Assembly: GCA_034120015.1 (NCBI GenBank)
Contig: JAXEIF010000014.1
Coordinates: 1 to 64,000 of the forward strand
From: CALXOJ01 sp034120015
GTDB taxonomy: Bacteria > Spirochaetota > Spirochaetia > JAFGXN01
Direction of reading: 5' to 3'
Length of the DNA: 64,000 nt
The position numbers were made by a program, and so were the translations under genes. Positions 31,157 to 39,765 of this stretch are shown here, piece by piece. How positions within the stretch are numbered: the stretch's first letter is position 1; each line of letters begins with the position of its first letter. The notes beneath the pieces were generated by a model. That model was not told the DNA's origin. It worked only from the letters and a program-made list of their open reading frames with translations, and did not search any database.

Positions 31157-33213
31157 CAGCGGCAGGTTCCGTCGGCATCCATGCATTTCACGTAAATATC
31201 GGCTGTTCCCGAAGCTTGCGCATCACTCACCGTCAGAACCAATCGGGTTCCGCCTCCGACCGGCTCCTGCATGTGGAAAGTAAAAACTCCGGCTTGAGCA
31301 ATGCCGTCAAACAGGCGGCATTCCGGACGCTCCGCATATCCGATACCGTATTCCGAAGAAAGTTTCGCATTCGGAATGGCAACTGCCGGACTCGATCCGT
31401 TGGCGGGAACCAGATAAACCTGAACCGTCACGGCACCGTCAAGTCCGGGAATATCGACTTCATAATCCCCCGTACCGGAAAAATCAACCGCCGCAGCTTT
31501 TTTACCTTTCGAGGGAATGCAAAAATTGACATCCATCGCTGCCAGCCTCTGAAGATGCCGGCTCAGCTTTACACAAAAATAGGAAAAACTCTTTTTCTGC
31601 TTCGGCGACCAAACCGCTTCGGCAACAGCGGCAGCGCGCGGATACCCCATAAATTCGACCTGATCAATGGTTTTGATATATTCGGTCCAGATATTGGCCT
31701 GCCCGCCGAGAACATACTGCTCATACTTTCCGGCTAAAGCCGCACCGACAGGATCGAACGAATAGACTTTTTTCAAAGGAAGATACCCTCCGATGCCGAG
31801 CTGATTATACGGCGCGGCTTCCTGATGATAATCCAGATAAACAAAAGTCGTCGGTGTCATTACAATATCGTGATGCATCTTTGCGGCACGGATACCGCCG
31901 GCTTTTCCCCGCCAGCTCATGACAGTTGCATTTGGCGCCAGACCGCCGTCGAGTATTTCATCCCAGCCGATCAGACGACGGCCGTGTGCCGTCAGGAACT
32001 CATCCATCTGATGAACAAACCAGCTTTGTGCACCGTTTTCGTTTCCGAGTTCTTTTTCGCGAATAAAGGCCTGAACCTCTTCGGAAAGCTTCCACTGACC
32101 TTTGGCACATTCGTCACCGCCGATATGGATAAATTCACTCGGGAAAATATCCATAACTTCGGTAAGAACATCTTTCAAAAATTCCGCTGTTTTTTCAGCC
32201 GGTTTAAAAACACGCGGAGAGACACCCCAGATACCGGAAACCTTGACATTGTTACCCTGAATACAATTCGGGCAGTTAAAAAAGCAGCTGGTATCGGCTT
32301 TGGCCGCAATCAGTTTTTCATCGGGAACATCCGACACCCCCAGCCACGGATAAGCAGCTATCGCTGCCTGAGCATGTCCCGGCAATTCGATTTCGGGAAC
32401 CACCGTGATACCGCGTGCGGCCGCGTAACGGACAATGTCGCGTGCTTCATCTTGCGTATAATAACCTCCGTGCGGCGTATTGTCGTATTTATGACCGCCT
32501 TTCAACCCGCTCAGATAATGACCTTTCAGCGTCCGTTCCCGTTTACTCCCGACTTCGGTCAGCAGCGGATATTTTTTAATTTCCAGCCGCCAGCCCTGGT
32601 CATCGGTCAGATGCCAGTGAAGTTTATTGAATTTGTGTATCGCCATCAAATCAATAAAGCGTTTGACGGAATCCGTATCGAAAAAATGCCGGCTGCAGTC
32701 GAGCATCAGTCCGCGCCACTCGAAGCGGGGGTAATCCTCTACCGAGACAACCGGAACCGTCCAGGAAACTCCGGCCTGAACCATGCCTGCGTAAACGGCG
32801 GGAGGCAGCAGCTGTTTAAGCGTTTGGTAAGCGTAAAAAAAACCGGAAGGTCCGTTAGCTCGAATTTCAACCGCATCGACGGAGACATCCAGCATATAAG
32901 CTTCCGGGCCTTTTTCGGCAAAATTTTCGTCGGCTTTTAAAAACCGGATCACATTGGTTTCCGCCCGTTCCGCTTTCTTAAGCGTAAATCCGGCGGCAAT
33001 CCGGAAATCCGCCGTCAGAAATTTAACCGTATCGGCAGCTTCCGGATCCGAAACGATAACCGTTCGCGGAGTTACGGTAAATTCTCCGACACCTTCTTTC
33101 AGAAAAACAGGCTGAGGGATCACAGCCGTCCGCTCAATGCCTTTTCCCGGCCGAACCGAAGTACAGGCCGACAGAACCATTAATCCAAGTAAAACGGAAA
33201 TCAGTCTTTTCAT
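31156..33213 (-). CDS. Beta-N-acetylhexosaminidase, GH20, lipoprotein
   Basis: A 685-residue lipoprotein (signal MKRLISVLLGLMVLSAC, Cys17). A GH20b-like N-terminal domain (about 30-150) precedes the GH20 barrel, which holds FEWRGLMLDCSRHFF, NKLHWHLTDDQGWRLEIKKYP and the catalytic Asp-Glu pair in FIHIGGDECAKGQW. It removes terminal GlcNAc or GalNAc from glycans such as chitin oligomers, mucin or peptidoglycan fragments. A C-terminal domain of about 100 residues follows the barrel. GGGAG lies 7 bases upstream of the chosen ATG; the ATG three bases earlier is possible. Confidence 0.92.
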   Translation of the reverse strand: MKRLISVLLGLMVLSACTSVRPGKGIERTAVIPQPVFLKEGVGEFTVTPRTVIVSDPEAADTVKFLTADFRIAAGFTLKKAERAETNVIRFLKADENFAEKGPEAYMLDVSVDAVEIRANGPSGFFYAYQTLKQLLPPAVYAGMVQAGVSWTVPVVSVEDYPRFEWRGLMLDCSRHFFDTDSVKRFIDLMAIHKFNKLHWHLTDDQGWRLEIKKYPLLTEVGSKRERTLKGHYLSGLKGGHKYDNTPHGGYYTQDEARDIVRYAAARGITVVPEIELPGHAQAAIAAYPWLGVSDVPDEKLIAAKADTSCFFNCPNCIQGNNVKVSGIWGVSPRVFKPAEKTAEFLKDVLTEVMDIFPSEFIHIGGDECAKGQWKLSEEVQAFIREKELGNENGAQSWFVHQMDEFLTAHGRRLIGWDEILDGGLAPNATVMSWRGKAGGIRAAKMHHDIVMTPTTFVYLDYHQEAAPYNQLGIGGYLPLKKVYSFDPVGAALAGKYEQYVLGGQANIWTEYIKTIDQVEFMGYPRAAAVAEAVWSPKQKKSFSYFCVKLSRHLQRLAAMDVNFCIPSKGKKAAAVDFSGTGDYEVDIPGLDGAVTVQVYLVPANGSSPAVAIPNAKLSSEYGIGYAERPECRLFDGIAQAGVFTFHMQEPVGGGTRLVLTVSDAQASGTADIYVKCMDADGTCR

Positions 33214-33241
33214 CATACAACTCCCGATAAACATTTTTAAC

Positions 33242-33270
33242 AGTGTAAAACAGTTTCTTTTCTTTGTAAA
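33242..33270 (-). promoter_or_regulatory. Promoter of the GH20 hexosaminidase
   Basis: TTTACA (33265-33270), 17-base spacer, TACACT (33242-33247) on the reverse strand, giving a short leader with a ribosome site. Confidence 0.5.
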
Positions 33271-33442
33271 GTCTTTTTTTCGATTCCGTAACGGGTTGCT
33301 CTCCGGAACGAGACAGTCGTCCCGAAACAAAAACACCTTCAAACGAAATCGGCTATAAAGCAGAAAAATGACAGTTTATTGTAGAGGCAACGGCGGAAAC
33401 GACGGTTCGCTGCCGACGATGCATCGGGAATTTTCAAAGCTC

Positions 33443-33470
33443 TTGTCAGGATTTTTTGTTATGATATAAT
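33443..33470 (+). promoter_or_regulatory. tcdA promoter, leaderless configuration
   Basis: TTGTCA (33443-33448), 16-base spacer, TATAAT (33465-33470), 6 bases to the ATG at 33477. Confidence 0.75.
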
Positions 33471-33476
33471 CGACGC

Positions 33477-34202
33477 ATGGACACACAACACTCCCGCACC
33501 GCTCTTCTGCTGGGAACGGAAGGAGAGACGAAACTGAAGAATGCTTTTGTCACCGTTGTCGGACTCGGTGCCGTCGGCGGTTTTGCGCTGGAAGCCCTGG
33601 CCCGATCGGGGATCGGCCGTTTAAGACTGGTCGATTTCGACCGTTTCGAAGAGAGCAACCTCAACCGTCAGATTCTGGCTACAACCGAAAGTCTCGGCCG
33701 CCCGAAAACCGAAATTGCCGACGAACGGCTGCGCCTGATTGCCCCCGGGACCGAAACCGAAATCCGCACTCTCTTTTTTTCGAAAGAGACCGCCGACGGG
33801 GTTTTATTGCCGAAACCGGATGCGGTGATTGACGCAATCGATTCGCTCGAAGCCAAGGCCGATTTGATTGAAGCCTGCGTTCGCCGCGGGATTCCCGTAT
33901 TCTCTTCGATGGGAGCGGCTTTACGAACCGATGCCGATGCCGTCCGCACCGGAAATCTTTTTAAAACGGAAGTCTGCCCGCTGGCACGAAAATTGCGGAC
34001 CCTTTTACGGCAACGGGGGGTGTCCGCTCCCGTTTTCTGCGTCTACTCCGTACAGCCGCCGGTTGCCGCTATCGGAAACAGGACAGAGACAGACGAACCG
34101 GGAAGCCGCCGCCCCCTGGGAAGTCTGTCAACACTGCCGGCAATTTTCGGATTACGGCTGGCGCACGAAGTCATCATGCGCATTGCCGAAGACCGGCTCT
34201 GA
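33477..34202 (+). CDS. tcdA: tRNA threonylcarbamoyladenosine dehydratase
   Basis: A 241-residue E1-like enzyme of the TcdA/YgdL family, which cyclises t6A at position 37 of ANN-decoding tRNAs using ATP. Motifs: VTVVGLGAVGGFALEALARSGIGRLRLVDFDRFEESNLNRQ (ATP-binding Rossmann region), DAIDSLEAKADLIEAC, and SSMGAALRTDADAVRTG. ThiF and MoeB partners are absent nearby, which fits TcdA. Monocistronic, leaderless-type promoter. Confidence 0.9.
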   Translation: MDTQHSRTALLLGTEGETKLKNAFVTVVGLGAVGGFALEALARSGIGRLRLVDFDRFEESNLNRQILATTESLGRPKTEIADERLRLIAPGTETEIRTLFFSKETADGVLLPKPDAVIDAIDSLEAKADLIEACVRRGIPVFSSMGAALRTDADAVRTGNLFKTEVCPLARKLRTLLRQRGVSAPVFCVYSVQPPVAAIGNRTETDEPGSRRPLGSLSTLPAIFGLRLAHEVIMRIAEDRL

Positions 34203-34260
34203 AACCGTCGGTCGCCCGACCGGGCGGTCATACCGGCAGCGCTTCGCCTCTCTTGCCGGA

Positions 34261-35484
34261 CTACCGCCGGGACATCGGCGGAAAATCGGGGTCATCGGTA
34301 ACGGAACGAACCGAATCGGAAGACTGCGGCTCACCGCCGATACGAAAATCAAACAAAACCTGCAGCAGAGAATCCCATGCCTGTGTTCTGAAATTCCACC
34401 CGCCCCAATAATAAACCCGGAAGGCATAACGGTCCCGCGGAGAAACCTTTCCTTTTATAAATGAAGGAAAGGAAGGTGCCCCGCTTTCGAAAAAGAAAGC
34501 CCCTCCCGCTTTGAGACCGAAAACATGATTGCGGTCATAATATGACGAATCACGATACCAGTAATGAGCCGCCAGCATCAGTTCTCCCCGCGCTGTCAGA
34601 TCGCTTTTAAAACCGACAGCCTGGGAAAGATAGCAGTCTCTGTTCCCGTTATACCCTTCAATGACATCGCCGTAGTTGAAAAACGTATCGCTAAAAAGTC
34701 GAAATGAATATTTTTGGGGCGGATTTTCCATCAGTCGAAGAAAATCATATTCTCCGTAAACCGTCGTCCGCGAGGAAATTTCTCCCCATTTTTCTCCGAA
34801 CGAAATATGAGGCAACGCCTGCTGCCGGACATACCAGCGATATCCTTTTTCCCGATAGCGGCTTCCGAGTGCAACCGAAGTGCCGAAACGATGCGAATAC
34901 CAGAACGGAAGCGATGTCACCATAAGATATTCCAGTCCGAAAGAAACGAAAAGATTGTCTGCCGGGAAAAATAAATTCTCCCACTCCAATCCGAAACGAA
35001 AACGGTTCAGCATACCCCAAAAAAATCCGAAATCACGCCCGCCGGTAAAATCGGTCGATGTATAATCCTGATTGAAATAATTACCGGCACCGATTTTTTC
35101 CGGTTCGTCGAGTCGCGTCTGTACATCAAAAACAAAAGAAATTTCGCTGCGGTAAAAATCGACAGGTTCTACCGCCGTCAGAAAACGAAATCTGTTTAGG
35201 ACAGAAACGGAATCGTCATAAAGATAAAGAGGATTCGGTTTCAGTGACGCATCCTCGAAATTGACACCGGTATCGAGCGAATAAGAAAACGCAATCCAAA
35301 ACGGTACGGAAGCAGTTGTTTGCATTGATCCGGATTGCCCGTTCTCTCCGCTGCCGGATTCATCAAAAGGGACGCTGCTTTCGGGAACCGCTTCGCCGGT
35401 ATCCGAATCGGATAAAGGTGCCTGAGCAAAAAGCGATACGGAAAAACCGGTCAGTAAAACAGCAAAAAATCTTTTAAACTTCAT
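34261..35484 (-). CDS. Predicted outer-membrane beta-barrel protein, paralogue B
   Basis: A 407-residue exported protein: signal peptide MKFKRFFAVLLTGFSVSLFAQA, a short Ser/Asp/Glu-rich stretch, then aromatic beta strands. The segments NPLYLYDDSVSVLNRFRFL and YWGGWNFRTQAWDSLLQVLF match paralogue A (30014-31156). Function unknown; an outer-membrane barrel is the best structural guess. The start at 35484 has AAGGA just upstream. It follows the nuclease-fold gene by 21 bases and ends close to tcdA, convergent with it. Confidence 0.65.
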   Translation of the reverse strand: MKFKRFFAVLLTGFSVSLFAQAPLSDSDTGEAVPESSVPFDESGSGENGQSGSMQTTASVPFWIAFSYSLDTGVNFEDASLKPNPLYLYDDSVSVLNRFRFLTAVEPVDFYRSEISFVFDVQTRLDEPEKIGAGNYFNQDYTSTDFTGGRDFGFFWGMLNRFRFGLEWENLFFPADNLFVSFGLEYLMVTSLPFWYSHRFGTSVALGSRYREKGYRWYVRQQALPHISFGEKWGEISSRTTVYGEYDFLRLMENPPQKYSFRLFSDTFFNYGDVIEGYNGNRDCYLSQAVGFKSDLTARGELMLAAHYWYRDSSYYDRNHVFGLKAGGAFFFESGAPSFPSFIKGKVSPRDRYAFRVYYWGGWNFRTQAWDSLLQVLFDFRIGGEPQSSDSVRSVTDDPDFPPMSRR

Positions 35485-35505
35485 TATCCTTACCCCTGAC
35501 AAAAA

Positions 35506-36510
35506 TTAAAAATTGATATCGGCTGTCAGTCCGAAATGATCGGATACCGGAAAACCGTTTTCGGGAACATCATGAAAACAGAGCCGGCACGATTCGATTT
35601 GTCCGAATCCGCGTGCCCACAGATAATCAATCCGGCGGGGTCTCAGTTCATCGATATCGTGGTACGTATCGTACAGCCGCGGCTTTTTTAATTCGGATTC
35701 TTCGGTATAGTAACGCGAAATATTCGTATTTTGCAGCGGATCCCACGTGTATCCGTCGCCTTCTCCGGCGGCGGCAAACAGATCGGTCCAGCCGGCATTT
35801 TTAATCATTCGAATCGATTCCCAATCGGGACCGGCATTGAAATCGCCGCCGACAACAACCGGCATATCGGACGAAAACTGCCGCTCGAGAAAGGAAAGCA
35901 ACCGGGATGCTTCCCTGCGTTTCAAAACGGCATCCTCTTCCAACTGTTTTTCGGCAGACATTACATCGGCGGCCCGGAATCCGCGACGGGAAGCGACCAT
36001 TGTCAAAGCCGTTTGATCCGAAGCACTGCCTTTCCATTCGGGGCAGGCCAGCCAGTGGGTCACTACCGCGCCGAAAGGCCGACCGTCACCGCTTCGGAGT
36101 CTGACGGCAACCGCCTGCGTGAGGTTCCCGGTATGAAACGAGGCATAATTTGTCACAAAACCTTTACCGGCCAGATGAACCCGACCGACCGGCTCCATTT
36201 CCAGCTCGGGTCGGGCCAGAATCACATCGGCTTCCCTTAAATTAACGGGAAATCCGATCCGTCCGATTTTCACCCCGGACACGCCGATATGTCCGACCGC
36301 ATCCATTTTCAATGCCCGTCTCAGACGATCCGTCTGTGCGGGAACCGGGTTCACTTCATTCAGAAAAACGACATCGGCATCGAGAGATTTCAGTCCCTCG
36401 ATCAGAATTTCCTCCCGCCTGCGCCGATCCGCTTCCGGTTCGAAATATCCGAGGCGGATCTTTCCCCGATAATTAAAACCAGACCAGATATTTAACGTCA
36501 CAAAACGCAT
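35506..36510 (-). CDS. Endonuclease/exonuclease/phosphatase family protein
   Basis: A 334-residue member of the DNase I-like fold. It starts directly with MRFVTLNIWSGFN and includes VVFLNEVNP, VVGGDFNAG (catalytic Asp-Asn) and the final FPVSDHFGLTADI (Asp-His). Such proteins may cleave nucleic acids, sphingolipids or inositol phosphates. No signal peptide is visible, so it acts in the cytoplasm. It overlaps the upstream Cys-rich gene by one base. Confidence 0.85.
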   Translation of the reverse strand: MRFVTLNIWSGFNYRGKIRLGYFEPEADRRRREEILIEGLKSLDADVVFLNEVNPVPAQTDRLRRALKMDAVGHIGVSGVKIGRIGFPVNLREADVILARPELEMEPVGRVHLAGKGFVTNYASFHTGNLTQAVAVRLRSGDGRPFGAVVTHWLACPEWKGSASDQTALTMVASRRGFRAADVMSAEKQLEEDAVLKRREASRLLSFLERQFSSDMPVVVGGDFNAGPDWESIRMIKNAGWTDLFAAAGEGDGYTWDPLQNTNISRYYTEESELKKPRLYDTYHDIDELRPRRIDYLWARGFGQIESCRLCFHDVPENGFPVSDHFGLTADINF

Positions 36511-36704
36511 TATTTCAGTTCCAAACCGCGGTCACGGCACAGCATTTCCAGACTGCGGTCGTAAGTCGCCTCCGCTTCGGGAGAAAAAAAACATCCGGGA
36601 AGCCCCTCGTTATGATCGCGATGATGAGCCACACATTCACAGCAGATTCCGTGCCGGGGACAGTCGTATGTACAGGGGCACGGCCGATGATTATTGCACG
36701 CCAT
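36510..36704 (-). CDS. Small cysteine-rich protein (DUF6485-like)
   Basis: A 64-residue protein with seven or more cysteines: C-N-x4-C-x-C-TYDC-x3-G-I-CCECVAHHR, then a GLPGCFF turn. The pattern fits small uncharacterised proteins annotated DUF6485 and probably binds a metal or cluster. GAGGAG lies 6 bases before the ATG. It is the first gene of a small operon with the nuclease-fold protein and outer-membrane paralogue B. Confidence 0.75.
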   Translation of the reverse strand: MACNNHRPCPCTYDCPRHGICCECVAHHRDHNEGLPGCFFSPEAEATYDRSLEMLCRDRGLELK

Positions 36705-36723
36705 AAAATCTCCTCGGTGATTA

Positions 36724-36752
36724 TTTTAAAATATAATTTTTGAAGTGTCAAA
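36724..36752 (-). promoter_or_regulatory. Promoter of the Cys-rich protein operon
   Basis: TTGACA (36747-36752), 17-base spacer, TAAAAT (36724-36729) on the reverse strand. A TTGACA for the divergent protease gene lies 11 bases away. Confidence 0.7.
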
Positions 36753-36763
36753 TTTTTTACTCT

Positions 36764-36791
36764 TGACAGAGCCGAAAAAATTTATTTCAAT
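36764..36791 (+). promoter_or_regulatory. Promoter of the M16 protease gene
   Basis: TTGACA (36764-36769) with a weak -10 (TTCAAT, 36786-36791) 16 bases downstream, then a leader with GGGAG before the ATG at 36820. Confidence 0.45.
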
Positions 36792-36819
36792 TGAACCATA
36801 TATTTTTGGGAGAAAATTT

Positions 36820-39708
36820 ATGAAAAAGATGCTTTCTATTTTGTTACTCTTACCGGTAATTATGCTCCTCTTCTCCTGCGAAAAAGAGCAGGGATTACCG
36901 GAAATCGGTACAAACGAAGCCGGTGTGACTTACTATGTCAAAGCCAACCGGACGCCGGAACAGAAGGCTTACCTGCAACTGGCAGTGAAAGCCGGCAGCT
37001 GCAACGAAGCGGAAGATCAGCGCGGTCTGGCTCATTTTATCGAACATATGGCTTTCAACGGAACGCAAAGCTATGAGGGAAAAGAACTGGTGGCTTTTCT
37101 CGAATCGATGGGAGTGGCTTTCGGTCCGGAGCTGAACGCATACACTTCTTACAACGAAACCGTTTACGAACTGGAAGTTCCGACAGCCAAACCGGAACTT
37201 CTGAACGAAGCGATCAACATTCTGCAGGAATGGGCTTTTTCCGTCACTCTTGCGGAAGATCAGATTGAAAAAGAACGGGGCATTATTGCGGAAGAAAAAC
37301 GCCTGCGCAATACGGCTTCTTACCGTTCTTTCCGTAAAATGACGGCCGCTCTTTTCGGCGATTCACTTTACACCGCACGGGAACCCATCGGCACCGATAT
37401 CGTTATCAAAACCGCACCGCGTCAGAGGCTGGTTGATTTTTACCGCAGCTGGTACCGGCCGGAAAATATGGCTGTTTTTGTTGTCGGCGATATCGACGAA
37501 GCGGCGGTCGTTACCCGCCTGCAGTCGTTTGCACCTCAGCCCGCCGCCCCTCAAAGCGCACAGCCGCTGACCGAAACGGCGACCGTCGGCAAGACTGCTG
37601 CCGCCTCCGCCGCAAACGGGGGTGCCGATTTGCCGAACCCGGCGGCTGACGGCGAAGCGCCGGCTCTGCCCCACCCCGACTTAACGGTTCCGTTTGACGG
37701 GAAACGGCGCATCACCGCGTTTGCCGATCCGGAACTGACGGCGGCCGCTTTCACGGTGTGGCATAAATACGAACCGCGTCCGCTGATTAACGAGGAAGAT
37801 TACCGTCTTAACCTGATTTACCGTCTGGCAGCCACCGTTTTTTCGCAAACGGTTCAGGACATGATCTTGTCGGGTGAAAGCGACCTGATTTCGTTTTCCG
37901 CCTACACAGGTTCCTATGTACGCACTCTGTCCGTTTTCGGTGCCGAAATGAGTTTACCCGAAAACCGGATTGAAAAAGCGCTGACTCAGTTTATCTCCGT
38001 TGCCAAAGGTTTCCGATCGGGTCTGTGCGACAATGCCAAACTGGAACGGGCAAAACAGGCACTTCTGACCGAGGCAGATGCCGCAGAGGCCAATATCCCG
38101 ACGTACGAATCTCTCGCTTATCTGAACTGGTATAAAGACGACTGGCTGAACGGACACAAAACCGTTTCGGTCGCCTCTTACGTCGACCGCATTCGCCGGA
38201 TTGTTCCGTCGGTCACCCTTTCCGAATTAAACGGTGCTTTCGCGGAACTCCTCGCCGATGCCGACACCGTCTTTTCTCTCAGCGCACCGTCGCTTCCCTT
38301 TCCGACCGACGACGCGGAGATTCTGATCGGACGGCTGCTGGACGAAACCGAACCGGTTATGCCGGCATCCGCCGGATCCGAGACCCTCTTTTTCCCTTAC
38401 GAGCCGAAACAGGGAACCATTACCGATAAACAGTATTTCAAAGAAGTCGAAAGTTACCGGTATACCCTCTCGAACGGAGTGACCGTCTGGGCACGTCCTT
38501 CGTCCTATAAAAAGGATTATGTTGAAATGAGTGCCCTTCAGAACGGAGGACTCTCCCTGGCCTCGAAAGCCGAGTACACTTCGGCGCTGCTGACGTCCGA
38601 CTGGTTAAATCGGGGCGGACTGGGCGCGATGAATGCTTCCGAACTGAAAGCCTATCTGGAAACGCGAAACGCATCCTGCTCCGTTTCGATTGACAATCTG
38701 ACCCACGGTTTTAACGGTTACTCGGCAGCAAAAGATCTCGAAACCCTTTTTCAAATGATTTACCTCTACCTGATGCAGCCCAATCCCGACGAAACATCGT
38801 TTCGGACGGTTCAAAAAGCAGCTGTCGAGAATGCCGAAAAGCGGGCCAACGATCCGACGGAAACCTTTTTCCTTCGGGTCAACGAACGTCTTCATAACGG
38901 CAATTTCCGCTATCTTCCGCCGACTGCAGACGAACTGAGGGAAGCCGACAGCGAAACATCTCTGGCCTTTTACCGACGCCTTTTCGGAGGCCGGGGCTTC
39001 ACCTTTATTTTCGCGGGCGACTTCAAGCCGAAAACTCTGGAGAATTATCTCACCCGCTATCTGGCCTCAATCGAATTCGAAAGAGACCCTCTCCGTTACG
39101 ATTTGTCCGTTTACGCACCGATTCCGACGGAAGCCATGGCCGACACGGTTTTGAAAGGCAGCGAACCGAAATCGATTGTGCAAATTCTGTTTGTAAACGA
39201 CGAACCGTTTTCAATCGAAGCTTCGGAAGAAGCATCCGCTCTGGGATCCGTTATCGATATGATGCTGCGGGATCAGATTCGGGAAGAATCCTCCGGGGCC
39301 TACGCCACTCAGGGATACGCATACCTCTCCCGCCTTCCGTTCGAACAGTCGCTGACAGCCGCCGCCTTTTTCTGCGATCCGCAACGGGTCGAAGAACTTC
39401 TGGAGCAGACTCGGACGGAGCTCAAAGCACTTTCGGAAGGAACACTGAATCTCAATTATCTGAAAAACCACATTGAAATCGAAAAAAACAACCTGAAAGC
39501 CGCCCGGCAAACCAACAGCTATTGGCGGGAACAGCTGATACGACATATTCAGGGAACGGTCACCCTTGCCGATATTGCCGGACGGGAAGACGCGCTGACG
39601 GCCGTCACCCCGGAACGGATTAAAGCCGCAGCAGCACGGTGGCTGCGGTCCGAAAAAATGAAAATTTTCATTTTGAAACCGGAAACGGACGCCGGATCAT
39701 CCGACTGA
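36820..39708 (+). CDS. M16 family zinc metalloprotease, lipoprotein
   Basis: A 962-residue lipoprotein (signal MKKMLSILLLLPVIMLLFSC, Cys20). The N-terminal M16 half carries the inverted zinc motif HFIEHMAFNG, with the downstream glutamate in EKERGIIAEEKR. A second, inactive M16 half starts near residue 540 (YRYTLSNGVTVWARPSSYKKD). The whole is PqqL/pitrilysin-like and likely degrades peptides in the periplasm. An Ala/Pro-rich insert lies between the two halves of the first domain (about 235-285). GGGAG precedes the start; an in-frame ATG 25 codons earlier lacks a signal context. Confidence 0.9.
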   Translation: MKKMLSILLLLPVIMLLFSCEKEQGLPEIGTNEAGVTYYVKANRTPEQKAYLQLAVKAGSCNEAEDQRGLAHFIEHMAFNGTQSYEGKELVAFLESMGVAFGPELNAYTSYNETVYELEVPTAKPELLNEAINILQEWAFSVTLAEDQIEKERGIIAEEKRLRNTASYRSFRKMTAALFGDSLYTAREPIGTDIVIKTAPRQRLVDFYRSWYRPENMAVFVVGDIDEAAVVTRLQSFAPQPAAPQSAQPLTETATVGKTAAASAANGGADLPNPAADGEAPALPHPDLTVPFDGKRRITAFADPELTAAAFTVWHKYEPRPLINEEDYRLNLIYRLAATVFSQTVQDMILSGESDLISFSAYTGSYVRTLSVFGAEMSLPENRIEKALTQFISVAKGFRSGLCDNAKLERAKQALLTEADAAEANIPTYESLAYLNWYKDDWLNGHKTVSVASYVDRIRRIVPSVTLSELNGAFAELLADADTVFSLSAPSLPFPTDDAEILIGRLLDETEPVMPASAGSETLFFPYEPKQGTITDKQYFKEVESYRYTLSNGVTVWARPSSYKKDYVEMSALQNGGLSLASKAEYTSALLTSDWLNRGGLGAMNASELKAYLETRNASCSVSIDNLTHGFNGYSAAKDLETLFQMIYLYLMQPNPDETSFRTVQKAAVENAEKRANDPTETFFLRVNERLHNGNFRYLPPTADELREADSETSLAFYRRLFGGRGFTFIFAGDFKPKTLENYLTRYLASIEFERDPLRYDLSVYAPIPTEAMADTVLKGSEPKSIVQILFVNDEPFSIEASEEASALGSVIDMMLRDQIREESSGAYATQGYAYLSRLPFEQSLTAAAFFCDPQRVEELLEQTRTELKALSEGTLNLNYLKNHIEIEKNNLKAARQTNSYWREQLIRHIQGTVTLADIAGREDALTAVTPERIKAAAARWLRSEKMKIFILKPETDAGSSD

Positions 39709-39719
39709 CGGCTCCCGAT

Positions 39720-39753
39720 ACATAAAACAGCCCCGGAAGGGGCTGTTTTATGT
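39720..39753. terminator. Bidirectional terminator between the M16 protease and GGDEF genes
   Basis: A long stem (ACATAAAACAGCCCC / GGGGCTGTTTTATGT) with a GGAA loop carries T-rich arms in both directions. It ends the two convergent transcripts. Confidence 0.85.
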
Positions 39754-39765
39754 AATACACCCAAT

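Noticed and set aside
31825..32940. A 371-codon open frame antisense to the GH20 gene
   Set aside because: The GH20 catalytic motifs are on the other strand; no start signal or domain is seen here.
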